Notes: generated by a model from the letters alone, not told the origin. A stretch of 64,000 nt of DNA from Rubripirellula obstinata (GCF_001642955.1 NZ_LWSK01000002.1:1-64000); one strand, 5' to 3'; positions 25,487 through 35,224 are shown, numbered from the stretch's first letter. Numbers and translations: made by a program.

Positions 25487-27193
25487 ATGAAGGTCCGCTT
25501 TACATCTTTCATATCTTTTGGCGTCATGCCTAGGTTTACAGTCTTCAGATTGGTATTGGCATCGTCCATCGTTGCCTTTGCCATCCTGAACGGGCACTTC
25601 GCTCAGGCTCAGGACATCAACACAGTCGATTGGTCTTCTGTCGTGCGTTATGACAGCACGGACCAAACAAATCCTTACTATCTGGCTCCCGACCCAACGA
25701 TCACCTGGTCGGGTATCGCCACCAGTCAGGCCGACACGGTGATGAATGTCGACTCCGCAAGGGCCAATTTTGGGGTGACAGGTTCGGGCCTAAGAATCGG
25801 CGTCATTTCGGACTCTTTCAATGTCTTAAATGGTGCAGCGGCTGGGATCAGTTCGGGCGACCTGCCCGGTGTCGGCAATCCAAGCGGATTTCGGTCGCCG
25901 GTCAACGTTGTCAAAGATGCCAACTTCGGGACGGACGAGGGGCGCGCCATGGCCGAACTCATCCATGACCTCGCTCCGGGTGCCGAAATCTTGTTTCATT
26001 CCGCGTTCAACAACCCGGGATCTGCTGGTACCGCCCCCAGTACCACGATCGCCAATGCGATTGATTCGCTTCGTTTAGCGGGTGCCGATATCATTGTTGA
26101 CGATGTTGCCATCCTGACCGCGGCGAAGTATCAGGATGGTGCGGCTGCCCAGGCCGTTGACCGTGCCTTTGCCGCCGGAATCCCTTACTTTTCCAGTGCT
26201 GGCAATAATGGCAACAACGCCTACGAGGGCTTTCAAAAGAGTTCTGCGCCCGCAGCCGGATTCAACGATCTCCACGACTTCAATCTCAATCCCGAAAACT
26301 CCTTTGATCAGATTTTGAATCTGGGTGACGTCGCCCCAGGTGGTGATCTTCGTGCAACGCTCAAGTGGGAAGACCCGTACGCAAGCGTTGGTGGAACGCC
26401 ATCGACTGACTTATCGCTATCACTACTCGCATTCGATAGCGATGGAAACTTCTTAGACCTAGTGCAGGCCGACCAAAATCAGTTGGCCGGTGCCGATCCG
26501 TTCGAGTTTATTAGTATCACCAACCCGATCACCGATCCCATTCAAGTTGGGCTTGTTGTTGACCGTGTCGCGGGTGACGCAGCGAAACTAATTAGCCTGG
26601 AGGTATTTGGAAGTCCAATCCAGGATGATTCTGACACTAATTCTCCCACGATCCACGGACATAACGCAGCGAGGGGAGCCGTTTCGGTGGCCGCCCAGTT
26701 CTTTGGCGACGCTGGATTGGATGAGGTGGAAGCGTTTAGTGCCGAGGGGCCGACGACGATTCTGTTTGACTTGGCTGGAAATCCACTCGATGTACCGGAG
26801 TTCCGTGCCACTCCGCTGATTACTGGTATTGATGGCACCGATACGTCGTTCTTCCCAGCAGAACTCGCGACGGACGTTGATGGAAACGGATTCCCAAACT
26901 TCTTCGGAACATCGGCCGCCGCGCCTCACGTCGCGGCCGTCGCCGCATTGGTGTTGGAAGAAGCAGAAAACGAGGGCATTAGCCTCTCGCCGGAACAACT
27001 TTACGAATTGCTATACGCTTCCACGGTCGATATCGAATCACCTGGCTTTGACAACCGAAGCGGCTTCGGTCGGCTCGATGCTCAACTCGCGTTATCGCGG
27101 GTCCGATTGCAGGTGATCCCCGAACCTGGGACGGCGACTTTGTTGTTGATCGCGGGCGTCTGGACAATCGGCACCAGACGTCGAAAAAGATGA
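25487..27193 (+). CDS. Subtilisin-like serine peptidase family protein with PEP-CTERM tail
   Basis: The 568-residue protein has a signal peptide (FTVFRLVLASSIVAFAIL, cleavage after AQA) and a subtilase core: IGVISDSFN (Asp109), YFSSAGNNG (Asn240) and FGTSAAAPHVAAVAALVL (Ser476). The position of the catalytic His (HGT in subtilisin) is taken by DEGRAMAELIHDLAPGA (Asp150-Glu151), typical of a group of PEP-CTERM subtilases, so catalysis is uncertain. The tail VIPEPGTATLLLIAGV plus basic end (545-568) is a PEP-CTERM sorting signal, cleaved in other bacteria by exosortase during surface polysaccharide-coupled export. The ATG 25487 has a purine-rich upstream stretch; an internal ATG at 25526 is possible. 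Confidence 0.88.
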   Translation: MKVRFTSFISFGVMPRFTVFRLVLASSIVAFAILNGHFAQAQDINTVDWSSVVRYDSTDQTNPYYLAPDPTITWSGIATSQADTVMNVDSARANFGVTGSGLRIGVISDSFNVLNGAAAGISSGDLPGVGNPSGFRSPVNVVKDANFGTDEGRAMAELIHDLAPGAEILFHSAFNNPGSAGTAPSTTIANAIDSLRLAGADIIVDDVAILTAAKYQDGAAAQAVDRAFAAGIPYFSSAGNNGNNAYEGFQKSSAPAAGFNDLHDFNLNPENSFDQILNLGDVAPGGDLRATLKWEDPYASVGGTPSTDLSLSLLAFDSDGNFLDLVQADQNQLAGADPFEFISITNPITDPIQVGLVVDRVAGDAAKLISLEVFGSPIQDDSDTNSPTIHGHNAARGAVSVAAQFFGDAGLDEVEAFSAEGPTTILFDLAGNPLDVPEFRATPLITGIDGTDTSFFPAELATDVDGNGFPNFFGTSAAAPHVAAVAALVLEEAENEGISLSPEQLYELLYASTVDIESPGFDNRSGFGRLDAQLALSRVRLQVIPEPGTATLLLIAGVWTIGTRRRKR

Positions 27194-27491
27194 AAGCGAG
27201 TGTGTTACAACCGATTCCGGTGGTAACGCTTTCTGGCGGCCAAGAGGAAGGCCAACGCAATTCGATGCGAACCCTCTCCCTCGCTTTGGCTCGACCTCTC
27301 CCGCAAGCGAGAGAGGTGAAATACTGCGAAAATCGCATCGTTTTTCAAAACGAAGAGCAGCAATTGGGTGGCGATGGCCAGGTAAACAATCTTCGCATTC
27401 GGAGGTTTTTTGATCAACTCGCGCGAAGTGGGTGGCGGGGAATTGGTTCGTAATACGAGCTAAGTGTGTTCCGTAATTTCAATCAGATGCG
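27194..27491. other. Intergenic between subtilase and second sigma gene
   Basis: About 300 bases that contain the repeat C copy (27272-27318). The promoter of the sigma/kinase pair should be here or within the first uncertain codons of the sigma gene. No further structure is recognised. Confidence 0.55.
27272..27318. repeat. Repeat C, copy 2
   Basis: 27272-27304 is identical, in reverse complement, to 15481-15513 (33 bases). Adjacent sequence (ACCTCTCCCGC then GCGAGAGAGGT) forms a hairpin with one mismatch. Confidence 0.88.
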
Positions 27492-28184
27492 TTGCAGATC
27501 CATTCGGTTTTGCTTCGCCATGTCGGCACCCAATCGTCCCGCATCGGACGTTCGCCGGCGATTGCCACCACACTAGGCAGAGTCACCTTGGCGACAGCTT
27601 GCAAACACGACGACAGCATCACCTGGATCCTGCAGGCTACTTCGGAAGGGAAACCTGGCGCGGAAGGGGAACTGTTTGACTTGACGTACCAAACACTGAA
27701 AAACCTGGCTGGTCACATGATGTCGCGACAGGCCGCGGGCCACACGCTTCAGGCGACTGCGCTGGTCAATGAAGCCACCCTGCGATTGCTGGGCGGACAG
27801 ACTTTCAAGAGGCTATCGGGAAGCAATCATTTCTTTGCCGCGATGGCCCAAGCGATGCGATGTGTGCTCGTTGACCATGCCCGCAAACGCAAATCGCAAC
27901 GGCGTGGTGGCGACTATGCCCGAGTCGATTTGGATTTTGTGTTGCAGGAACTTGAGGACTTCAATCGGGTGGATCTGATTGAGCTCGATGAGGCGTTGGA
28001 AAAACTAGCGAGGTCGAATTCGCGGCACTCAGAACTGGTCCAGCTTCGCTTTTTTCTTGGCATGACGGTCGAGGAAATTGCGGAGCGACGCGGTGTTTCC
28101 AAGACGACCGTGGAACGAGATTGGCGGTTCGCTCGCGCCTGGTTGGCGGAAGAATTGAAGCCCACCGAGTTTGCTTTTTGTTAG
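27492..28184 (+). CDS. ECF sigma factor of the planctomycete type
   Basis: Up to 230 residues; the recognised domain starts near residue 45. The order is a region 2 part (FDLTYQTLKNLAGHMMSRQA, then LQATALVNEATLRLL, then NHFFAAMAQAMRCVLVDHAR) and region 4 (RHSELVQLRFFLGMTVEEIAERRGVSKTTVERDWRFARAWL). This matches the Sigma70_ECF family that in planctomycetes accompanies Ser/Thr kinases. The start is uncertain: the TTG at 27492 adds about 32 residues of non-domain sequence, and a TTG at 27588 is a better fit. Its stop is 29 bases before the kinase start. Confidence 0.85.
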   Translation: MQIHSVLLRHVGTQSSRIGRSPAIATTLGRVTLATACKHDDSITWILQATSEGKPGAEGELFDLTYQTLKNLAGHMMSRQAAGHTLQATALVNEATLRLLGGQTFKRLSGSNHFFAAMAQAMRCVLVDHARKRKSQRRGGDYARVDLDFVLQELEDFNRVDLIELDEALEKLARSNSRHSELVQLRFFLGMTVEEIAERRGVSKTTVERDWRFARAWLAEELKPTEFAFC

Positions 28185-28213
28185 AGGATTCGTATCGCTG
28201 GGAATACACGCGG

Positions 28214-30301
28214 ATGACCGAAATGAGTGCTGAGCGTTTAGAGCGAATCGAAAGTATCTTTCGCGTCGCCATCGAACTCGATGGGACCGGGCGCGATGGG
28301 ACTGAGATGGATTCGTATCTTGCTCAGCAATGCGGCAACGATATTGAGCTAAAGCAATCGGTGTTGTCTCTGATTGAGCGAGATCGTGAACTTGAAAATT
28401 CCGCTTTCCTGGAGCAACCGACCAGTCGTCCTCTCGATGCGACGGTCGGGCACGGGGTGATGTGCGGCAAGCGTCTCGGGGCCTTTGAACTGATCCGTCA
28501 CATTGGCAGCGGCGGAATGGGCGATGTCTATCTGGGCGTGCGCGACGACGAATTCAAGCAGCAGGCGGCGGTCAAGCTGATTCGATTGGGAGTCGATGGC
28601 GAAAAAATTACGAAGCGTTTCCGAAGTGAAATGCAGTTTCTGGCAACCTTGGGAACGCACCCCGGCATCACCAGTATCCTTGATGCCGGCGCAACCGACA
28701 CGGAGCAGCTTTACATCGCGATGGACTATGTCGATGGGCTGCGAATTAATGAGTACTGCGACACCAAGCGGTTGACCATTCGGGATCGCTTGCGATTGTT
28801 TTGCAAAGCCTGCGAAGCGGTCCAATTTGCCCACCAAAATGCCGTCCTTCATTGCGACTTGAAGCCCAGTAATCTGTTGGTCACGGCCGAAGGGCAGCCG
28901 ATGCTGATTGATTTTGGCGTCGCCAAGCTTACCGCGGATGCTGCTGTGTCTTCGCCTGCTCTCACTCAAACGTTGCAACACGCCTTCACACCGGGCTACG
29001 CAAGTCCCGAACAGATCAACGGCCAGTGCGAAACCACCGCCACCGATGTGTACTCCTTGGGAGTCATCCTTTACGAACTCCTTTCGGGACGACAACCGCA
29101 TCGAATGGACGGTCGGTCCCTTGCAGAGACAGTCAAGCTGACCTGCGACATCACCCCTGCCAAACCAAGCAGCGCGGTCAAGCAAATCGTCAATGTCCTT
29201 CCGGGTGACGAGCCGTCCGCAGACTCCAACGCAGAGTCCACCCCGGCGATGCTGGGTGAACTGCGGGGTGTCGGCTCGAAACGATTGCAATACGATCTTC
29301 GCGGTGATCTCGATCGTATCATCATGAAAGCGATCGACAAACAAGTCGAACGACGTTACGCGACGGTCGAGCAATTGACGGAGGACATCCAGCGTTTCCT
29401 TGATGGTAAGCCGGTTAAAGCACAGCCTGATCGGCTTGGATATCGCGTGAAGAAGTTTGTACGTCGCAACGCCGTTGCCGTCACACTTGCCGCTAGTTTC
29501 TTGTTGATGCTGCTATTGGGCATCACGATCACGTCAAGATTGGCGTTGGTAGAGAGGCGTGCTGCAGAAGCCGCGCAAACGCAACGTCTGCTCGCCATCA
29601 TCTCCGCTGGTTCAGATCGCGAGTTGCGGAGCATCGCAGAAAAGAGAGAGAAAACAGCGAACGAAGTCGCCGAGCTATTCGACGAGATCCTGGTTGCGAT
29701 CGCCCCCCAGCAAACCGACAAGCAGCAAACCAGCGAACAGCGAACTGACAAGCAGCCAGCCGGTGAACGTGACTTCCAAGCCCGCACCTTGATTCAGCAG
29801 TTTACGGAGAGATTCGAATCAAGAGACTTCGATGATCCCGTCATTGAGGCTCGATTGCACCAGTCACTTGCGTCGGCATCGATTGCAACGGGCGATTTCG
29901 CCAACGCCAGGAAAGACATCCGACGCGCCGTCCGTTTGTTCCAAACAAGTCTTGGTCAATCGCACCCCGCAACCATCGGTGCGATACTACGCGACGGGCA
30001 ACTTTCTTTGCTGCTCTGTGAATTCACCAAGGCAAACAGGGAACTTTCTAAGATCGTTGCGATGGAAGGGTCTTGCAGCGGGAGTGATCCTGAATTGAGC
30101 TCACTTCAGTTTGCCGCCTATCTCGGCCTCTCGGAATCCGAATCAGGGCAGGGCAGACATTGTGAGGCGGTGCATTGGCTCAAACAGGCCCAAGAAAAGA
30201 TCCCGTTTTTAGTCGATTCAGAAATTCCGAACGCGAAGGCTGACCTAAGTCGGCGTCGCAATCGATTACTGAAACGTAAGACAGACAATGTCATGAATTG
30301 A
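28214..30301 (+). CDS. Ser/Thr protein kinase (HCD variant), membrane-anchored
   Basis: The 695-residue protein has a kinase domain at about 90-395 with the GSGGMG loop (98-103), Lys121, the catalytic loop HCDLKPSNLLV (213-223, Asp215) and DFG 233-235, then GYASPEQ (261-267). The Arg of the usual HRD is Cys214, so it is a non-RD kinase; Asp and Lys are kept and it may be active. A hydrophobic helix (about 421-441) is followed by a short extracytoplasmic part, with Gln/Lys/Thr-rich repeats near 498-515 and only a few TPR-like helices. ATG 28214 is chosen over an upstream start inside the sigma gene. The sigma-kinase order is the same as in the first pair. Confidence 0.9.
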   Translation: MTEMSAERLERIESIFRVAIELDGTGRDGTEMDSYLAQQCGNDIELKQSVLSLIERDRELENSAFLEQPTSRPLDATVGHGVMCGKRLGAFELIRHIGSGGMGDVYLGVRDDEFKQQAAVKLIRLGVDGEKITKRFRSEMQFLATLGTHPGITSILDAGATDTEQLYIAMDYVDGLRINEYCDTKRLTIRDRLRLFCKACEAVQFAHQNAVLHCDLKPSNLLVTAEGQPMLIDFGVAKLTADAAVSSPALTQTLQHAFTPGYASPEQINGQCETTATDVYSLGVILYELLSGRQPHRMDGRSLAETVKLTCDITPAKPSSAVKQIVNVLPGDEPSADSNAESTPAMLGELRGVGSKRLQYDLRGDLDRIIMKAIDKQVERRYATVEQLTEDIQRFLDGKPVKAQPDRLGYRVKKFVRRNAVAVTLAASFLLMLLLGITITSRLALVERRAAEAAQTQRLLAIISAGSDRELRSIAEKREKTANEVAELFDEILVAIAPQQTDKQQTSEQRTDKQPAGERDFQARTLIQQFTERFESRDFDDPVIEARLHQSLASASIATGDFANARKDIRRAVRLFQTSLGQSHPATIGAILRDGQLSLLLCEFTKANRELSKIVAMEGSCSGSDPELSSLQFAAYLGLSESESGQGRHCEAVHWLKQAQEKIPFLVDSEIPNAKADLSRRRNRLLKRKTDNVMN

Positions 30302-30319
30302 TTTCCGTTGCGATTAAAT

Positions 30320-30354
30320 GTAGGCCGTGTGTCGCGGGGCTCCACACGACCTAC
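30320..30354 (+). terminator. Hairpin after the second kinase gene
   Basis: GTAGGCCGTGTG (30320-30331) pairs with CACACGACCTAC (30343-30354) with one mismatch and an 11-base loop, beginning 19 bases after the kinase stop. No U-run is obvious. It shares the GTAGGCC start with repeat family A. Confidence 0.6.
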
Positions 30355-30395
30355 GAAGTGGCGTTCACCGAGAAGTGTCATTTTTCGCGGCATTT

Positions 30396-30421
30396 CACTT
30401 CTCCCGCTTGCGGGAGAGGTG
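30396..30421. repeat. Repeat C-like hairpin
   Basis: CACTTCTCCCGC pairs with GCGGGAGAGGTG with one mismatch. It resembles the hairpins at 15467 and 27272 without the 33-base flank. It lies in the 292-base gap before the next PEP-CTERM gene. Confidence 0.7.
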
Positions 30422-30593
30422 AAGGTAAATGGTGGCCCTCATCAGGAAGAGTCTTTTGTTCGTTGGCCACCCTTTGCATTTGAAGATTGATGAAGGGTAA
30501 AGACTTCCGTTTGCGTTTCTATCTTGCGTGAGGCGTTGCAAAGTAACTGGAACAACCTCCCCGCGATTCCCCCCCTCTATCCAAGGAACAGAC

Positions 30594-31454
30594 ATGAGAA
30601 AACTATTGTCGATCTCAATCCCCGCAATGATGGTTGTCTTTATCGGGCTACCTAATACACAAGCACAGACCGTTTTTTCGGAAGCCGGTGCGACAGCCGC
30701 CGATGTTACCGATACCGTTGATGGCTTCCGAACCGCACTTGGAACACTGAACCCTTTCGAGCCAACGGACTTTCCCTCCGGTCGAAGGCAGATCAACTGG
30801 GATGCGGCCCCAGATGCGGTCAGCGCACCGAATCCGTTCGCTGGAAACTTCTTTAACTTTAGCTCCAGCCCACGTGCTCGAGGCATCGAATTCTCGACTC
30901 CCGGAACAGGCTTTCAATTGAGCGCAACGGAGGCCAGCGGCGTCGGAGAGTATTTCGCGAATATCAATTCTCAGTACGGTCAGGTTTTTGACGCGTTTAG
31001 TCCAGAGCGTCTGTTCACACCGCTGAGCAGCAATGTGACCGAAGTGTCGTTTTTCAGCCCGTCTGATCAAACGACTCCGGCGCTAACAAATGGTTTTGGT
31101 GTCATCTTCAGCGACGTTGACTTTGCTGACACAACCAGCATTGAACTGTTTGATATTAACGATGCTTCCCTGGGCGTTTACTTTGCTGAAAACTATGCCG
31201 TCAATGGAATTGAAAACCCGAATCAACACTTTAGTTTCCTAGGGGTTGCGTATGACGATCCAATCATCAGCAGTGCTCTGATCACGACGGGCACTGATGC
31301 GCTCGGTGGCCTTGAAGACCTAAGTGCTGGTGTCGATTTGGTGGTCATGGACGACATTATCTTCGGTGAACCGCAAGCCGTTCCAGAACCAAGTTCGACG
31401 GCCGCGTTGTTGCTAGGTCTTTTGGCAGCAGTGCGACGGCGACGACGCAGCTAG
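30594..31454 (+). CDS. PEP-CTERM domain protein
   Basis: This 286-residue protein has a signal peptide (hydrophobic about 6-20, cleavage after AQA) and ends AVPEPSSTAALLLGLLAAV plus RRRRRS, a PEP-CTERM signal. The middle (TALGTLNPFEPTDFPSGRRQINWDAAPD) is the opening of a family of PEP-CTERM proteins of unknown function, followed by a beta-rich domain with SFLGVAYDDPIISSALITTG near 200-220. An AAGGA ribosome site precedes the ATG at 30594. It is probably anchored at the envelope and shares the export route of the subtilase. Confidence 0.85.
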   Translation: MRKLLSISIPAMMVVFIGLPNTQAQTVFSEAGATAADVTDTVDGFRTALGTLNPFEPTDFPSGRRQINWDAAPDAVSAPNPFAGNFFNFSSSPRARGIEFSTPGTGFQLSATEASGVGEYFANINSQYGQVFDAFSPERLFTPLSSNVTEVSFFSPSDQTTPALTNGFGVIFSDVDFADTTSIELFDINDASLGVYFAENYAVNGIENPNQHFSFLGVAYDDPIISSALITTGTDALGGLEDLSAGVDLVVMDDIIFGEPQAVPEPSSTAALLLGLLAAVRRRRRS

Positions 31455-31456
31455 TG

Positions 31457-31474
31457 GTTTTGTGATTACAAAAC
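31457..31474 (+). terminator. Short stem-loop after the PEP-CTERM stop
   Basis: GTTTTGT (31457-31463) pairs with ACAAAAC (31468-31474) around a four-base loop three bases after the stop codon. The stem is weak, and there is no clear U-tract, so termination is only a possibility. Confidence 0.4.
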
Positions 31475-31636
31475 ACTCGGTTGCCGTTTGATCGCGAGTA
31501 CACCTGACCGTTTGCAGTCCGCACCGCTCGAGTCCAGGCTTTAGCCGCTTGAGCGTTTAAGGAACACTCTTTGATCACCCCTGAAAAACTTTTCACAGCG
31601 ACAAGCGAGTGGTGATTGATCTTTCCCAACCAATCG

Positions 31637-34600
31637 TCAGCTTGGTGGGCGACGGTCTTCGCCGGCGCGACGGCCTAGGTTGCCGTAGCGATGGTAGTCG
31701 TGCGAGATCGATTGTTCGTTCATGTAACGCAGGATTTCCACATGCCCTTCATCGACGACCGGTTCACTGATGATCGTGACAAACTGCTGCGTCGCCGCCT
31801 TTGCAATCGGTGAATCGCTATCAAGACGTCTTAGCAATCGAAGGCGATCAATTTCATTGTTTTGGATTCGGTCTGCCAATTCAGCATCGCTTTCAACAAT
31901 CAATTGCACATAACGGGGCAGGGCATCCGCGATTGGATTCCATGTCGCTAGCAGGTCACTTTTTAGCGTTGGGTCCATCGACAAGCTGATCGGCGTCATT
32001 GCCGCGACGCTGCACATTGCTGCAACCAATGCGTCGTCCAGCGAATCAATACGATCGAGGCGAACCGTCACTGACGCAAGCGATCGATAGCGCCGGAGAT
32101 TATCTTGCCCGAGCAATCGCAACGTGTCGTGTTCACGAGAAAACTCATCACGGTAAGCAACGCGTGCTGATTGGCTGACCGTCAACAATCTGGTCTTCAA
32201 GCTTGCGTCCAAGGCCGAACGATCGATGCAGTTGTCAAGTGAATCAAGAAGCGGATGCGAGGGCGAATTGTCGGCCAGGGCAGGGGAGTTGCCGTTTTCG
32301 ATTTTGGCGAGCGCCAGCACGTAATGCGGTCCACCGGCTTTAACGCCTGGCCCGTACGCACTCAAGCCAACGCCGCCAAAAGGTTGCCTCAGCACGATCG
32401 CGCCGGTGGTCGGACGATTGATGTACAGATTGCCCGCCGGAATCGCCTCTTTCCAAAGCTGGATTTCGCGATCATCCAAGCTTTCCAAACCGCTGGTCAA
32501 ACCGTAGCCGGTGCTTTGCACGATCGCGATCGCTTCTTCGATCTTTGAAAAACGAATCACACCAAGCACCGGTCCGAACATTTCATTCATGTGAGAAAAC
32601 CCACCCGGCTTGACGTTCCATTTGACGCCTGGTCGATAGAGCTTTGCGTTGCCATCGGCTTTTCCCGTGATGATGTGCTGGGGAGTGACCAACCATGATT
32701 CATCGTCTTCGAGCGTTTTCAGTCCTCGCGTCAGCGTCGGTCCCGGCGGAGCGATCAGTGGCCCCATCTTGTTGTGCAGTTTCCAGGCGGAACCGACGTC
32801 CAAACTATTCACCGCATCAGCCAACGATTGTTTAAACGTTTCGTCGTCGAACACTTCGTCTTCCAACAACAGCAATGAAGTCGCACTGCACTTTTGTCCC
32901 GCGTGACCGAACGCCGAATGCAGCACATGCTTGATCGCAAGTTCTCGGTCGGCCATTGCGGTGACAATCGTTGCATTCTTGCCACCTGTTTCCGCCAGCA
33001 AATGCAGACTGGGGCGAACCGATAACATCTTCTTCGCCGTGGAAGTTGCACCAGTCAAGATGACGGTGTCCACCAGTTCGTTTTCGACCAAGCCTTCTTG
33101 AGCAACCGATTCGTCACAGGGCACGAAGTGCAGAACGTCCCGCGGAACTCCCGCATCCCAAAACGCATCGCACAGCATTTTGGCGATCAGCGTCGTTTCG
33201 GCGGACGGTTTCAATAGCACTCGATTCCCCATCGCCAACGCCGCGGCAATTCCGCCGCACGGGATTGCCAGCGGAAAGTTCCAAGGCGTGATCACGGCAA
33301 CAACCCCGCGTGGCTCAATCGAAAGACTCGAACGTTTTTTCCAATCGATCACTGTCAAAGGATAAAACTCGCAAAAGTCGATCGCCTCACTGATTTCCGG
33401 ATCGGCTTCCAACACCGTCTTACCACCCTCAGCAACCATCACACCGATCATGTCGCCGCGGTGAACCCGGATTTGCTGCGCGACAGCACGCAGGATTTCG
33501 TGAATCTGACCGATCGACTTCGTTTGCCAGCCGCTGGGATCCTGATCAGCGACACGAACGGCTTCCTTCACTTCGGCGATACTGCGGTTTCGGTAGCGAC
33601 AAACAACAACGCCTGGACGCGAAGGATCATCGGTCGTCTGGTCGCCATCATCATCAATGCAAACGTTCTTTTTCTTCCTCCATCGGTCCAACGTTTCCTG
33701 AATCCAGGCGGCGTTGTCGGGAACACCCCAATCCGTATCGGGTTCGTTCTCGAAGTGCTGCCATGAATCGCTAACCACAGGTTGTGCCGGAGCGTTGCGA
33801 CGTTCATCTCGGCGTCTCGGTCGAGTATCCAGGCTTGGTGCCAGATCAACCGATTGGCGGAAATCGTCAGCGAGTCGTTTGAACTCTTCGCTATCGCTTT
33901 TCAGCTTGAACGCATGACGAAGAAAGTTTTGCTCGCCCGTGTTTTCGTCGAGCCGTCGAATCAAATAGCCGATAGCGTTAATGAAGTGCTCGCGTCGGCA
34001 TGCAGGTGCGTAAAGCAGCATCGAATCGAAGTGTTCGGAAATGGCTCGGCGTTGATGATTGGCCATTCCCTCCAGCATTTCCATCTGAATGCGCCCGGAC
34101 AGATCTTTGTCTCTGCACCAGACCATTCCCAAGGCAACGTCGAACAGATTGTGCGACGCCAGCCCGACACGAACGACGCCATCGGCCGCTGCGATGAACA
34201 GTTCTCGCAGCATTTTCTTGTAGTTCGCGTCGGTTTCAGTTTTGGTGGTGAAGGGTGCTTGCGGATGACCACTGATCGATGATTCGACGCGTTCCATTTC
34301 CAGATTGGCACCTTTGACCAATCGAATCGTCAACGGCGTTGCTCCGGCAGCAACACGCTTTCGCGACCAAACGATCAGTGTCATTAGAACCTGGTAAGAG
34401 TCCGGAATGTACGCCTGCAACGCGATGCCCGCACGAGTTTTTTCCAAACCAGGTCGGTCCAGCGTTTCCATCATCACTTCGGACGTTAGGTACAAATCGC
34501 GATACTCTTCCATGTCCAGGTAGACGAACTTTCCATCGTCGGTTCCCGGAACCTTTTCGTGATTAGCGGTTCGGTAAAGTTGTTCCAACCGATCAGACAC

Positions 34601-35224
34601 TTTGCGAACCGTGTGCTCGCGTGCGATCGACGAAATCTGACTGTCGATCGTCGAGATTTTGATCGACACGCATTGAACTTCGGGCAACCGCAACGCCTCG
34701 ACATAGTGGACCATTCGCTTGCGAGTTTCTTCCTCACCCAAGACAGCTTCGCCAAGCAAGTTGACGTTCATGCCAACACCCTGGGCTAATCTCGCTTTCA
34801 AGTGAGGCCGAAGCAGATCAGGTTCCGCAGGCAAAATTGTGTTTGCGGTTTCTTGCCGCATCTTTTCTTTGACCAACGGCACGGCGACGCCGGGCAGGTA
34901 TTCGCCAAAGGCCTGGAACCCGCGAAGCATTGCCTGTTCGACGGGGCTGAAGAAACGCGGCACGCCTTGGACGTCCAGCAAGTGCGTCAACTGATCGGCA
35001 ACGCGAGCGGAGCAGTGGGTGCGAAACGCTTGGTCGGTGATTTCGACCATCGTCGCCTTGTCATCGGGATGCTGAATCATCCGATCAAGCTCGGCCTGCT
35101 GCCGACGTTCGGTGGTCGTTTGCAATTTTGCAGCTCGATCGAGCAAGGTCCGCGCGAGATCGATTGCCGAATCGATCTTTTCGGCACTCAAAGCGGGGAA
35201 GGGCAGGGGAGTGGTGGTGGACAT
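31637..35224 (-). CDS. putA: Bifunctional proline dehydrogenase / glutamate-semialdehyde dehydrogenase
   Basis: This 1195-residue protein has an N-terminal proline dehydrogenase part (about 1-490; RLVKGANLEMERVESS, LLYAPACRREH, AIGYLIRRLDENTGEQNFL) and a C-terminal aldehyde dehydrogenase (about 560-1000; TPWNFPLAIPCGG, catalytic Glu in HLLAETGGKN, catalytic Cys in HAGQKCSA). It oxidises proline to glutamate through pyrroline-5-carboxylate, with FAD and NAD, usually at the membrane. The last ~190 residues do not show a recognised domain, and no N-terminal DNA-binding region is present. ATG 35224 is preferred to an upstream start 18 codons earlier. It converges with the PEP-CTERM gene and diverges from serC. 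Confidence 0.92.
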   Translation of the reverse strand: MSTTTPLPFPALSAEKIDSAIDLARTLLDRAAKLQTTTERRQQAELDRMIQHPDDKATMVEITDQAFRTHCSARVADQLTHLLDVQGVPRFFSPVEQAMLRGFQAFGEYLPGVAVPLVKEKMRQETANTILPAEPDLLRPHLKARLAQGVGMNVNLLGEAVLGEEETRKRMVHYVEALRLPEVQCVSIKISTIDSQISSIAREHTVRKVSDRLEQLYRTANHEKVPGTDDGKFVYLDMEEYRDLYLTSEVMMETLDRPGLEKTRAGIALQAYIPDSYQVLMTLIVWSRKRVAAGATPLTIRLVKGANLEMERVESSISGHPQAPFTTKTETDANYKKMLRELFIAAADGVVRVGLASHNLFDVALGMVWCRDKDLSGRIQMEMLEGMANHQRRAISEHFDSMLLYAPACRREHFINAIGYLIRRLDENTGEQNFLRHAFKLKSDSEEFKRLADDFRQSVDLAPSLDTRPRRRDERRNAPAQPVVSDSWQHFENEPDTDWGVPDNAAWIQETLDRWRKKKNVCIDDDGDQTTDDPSRPGVVVCRYRNRSIAEVKEAVRVADQDPSGWQTKSIGQIHEILRAVAQQIRVHRGDMIGVMVAEGGKTVLEADPEISEAIDFCEFYPLTVIDWKKRSSLSIEPRGVVAVITPWNFPLAIPCGGIAAALAMGNRVLLKPSAETTLIAKMLCDAFWDAGVPRDVLHFVPCDESVAQEGLVENELVDTVILTGATSTAKKMLSVRPSLHLLAETGGKNATIVTAMADRELAIKHVLHSAFGHAGQKCSATSLLLLEDEVFDDETFKQSLADAVNSLDVGSAWKLHNKMGPLIAPPGPTLTRGLKTLEDDESWLVTPQHIITGKADGNAKLYRPGVKWNVKPGGFSHMNEMFGPVLGVIRFSKIEEAIAIVQSTGYGLTSGLESLDDREIQLWKEAIPAGNLYINRPTTGAIVLRQPFGGVGLSAYGPGVKAGGPHYVLALAKIENGNSPALADNSPSHPLLDSLDNCIDRSALDASLKTRLLTVSQSARVAYRDEFSREHDTLRLLGQDNLRRYRSLASVTVRLDRIDSLDDALVAAMCSVAAMTPISLSMDPTLKSDLLATWNPIADALPRYVQLIVESDAELADRIQNNEIDRLRLLRRLDSDSPIAKAATQQFVTIISEPVVDEGHVEILRYMNEQSISHDYHRYGNLGRRAGEDRRPPS

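Noticed and set aside
28349-29374. 341-residue open frame on the - strand
   Set aside because: It lies opposite the kinase catalytic domain; only the + frame has kinase motifs.
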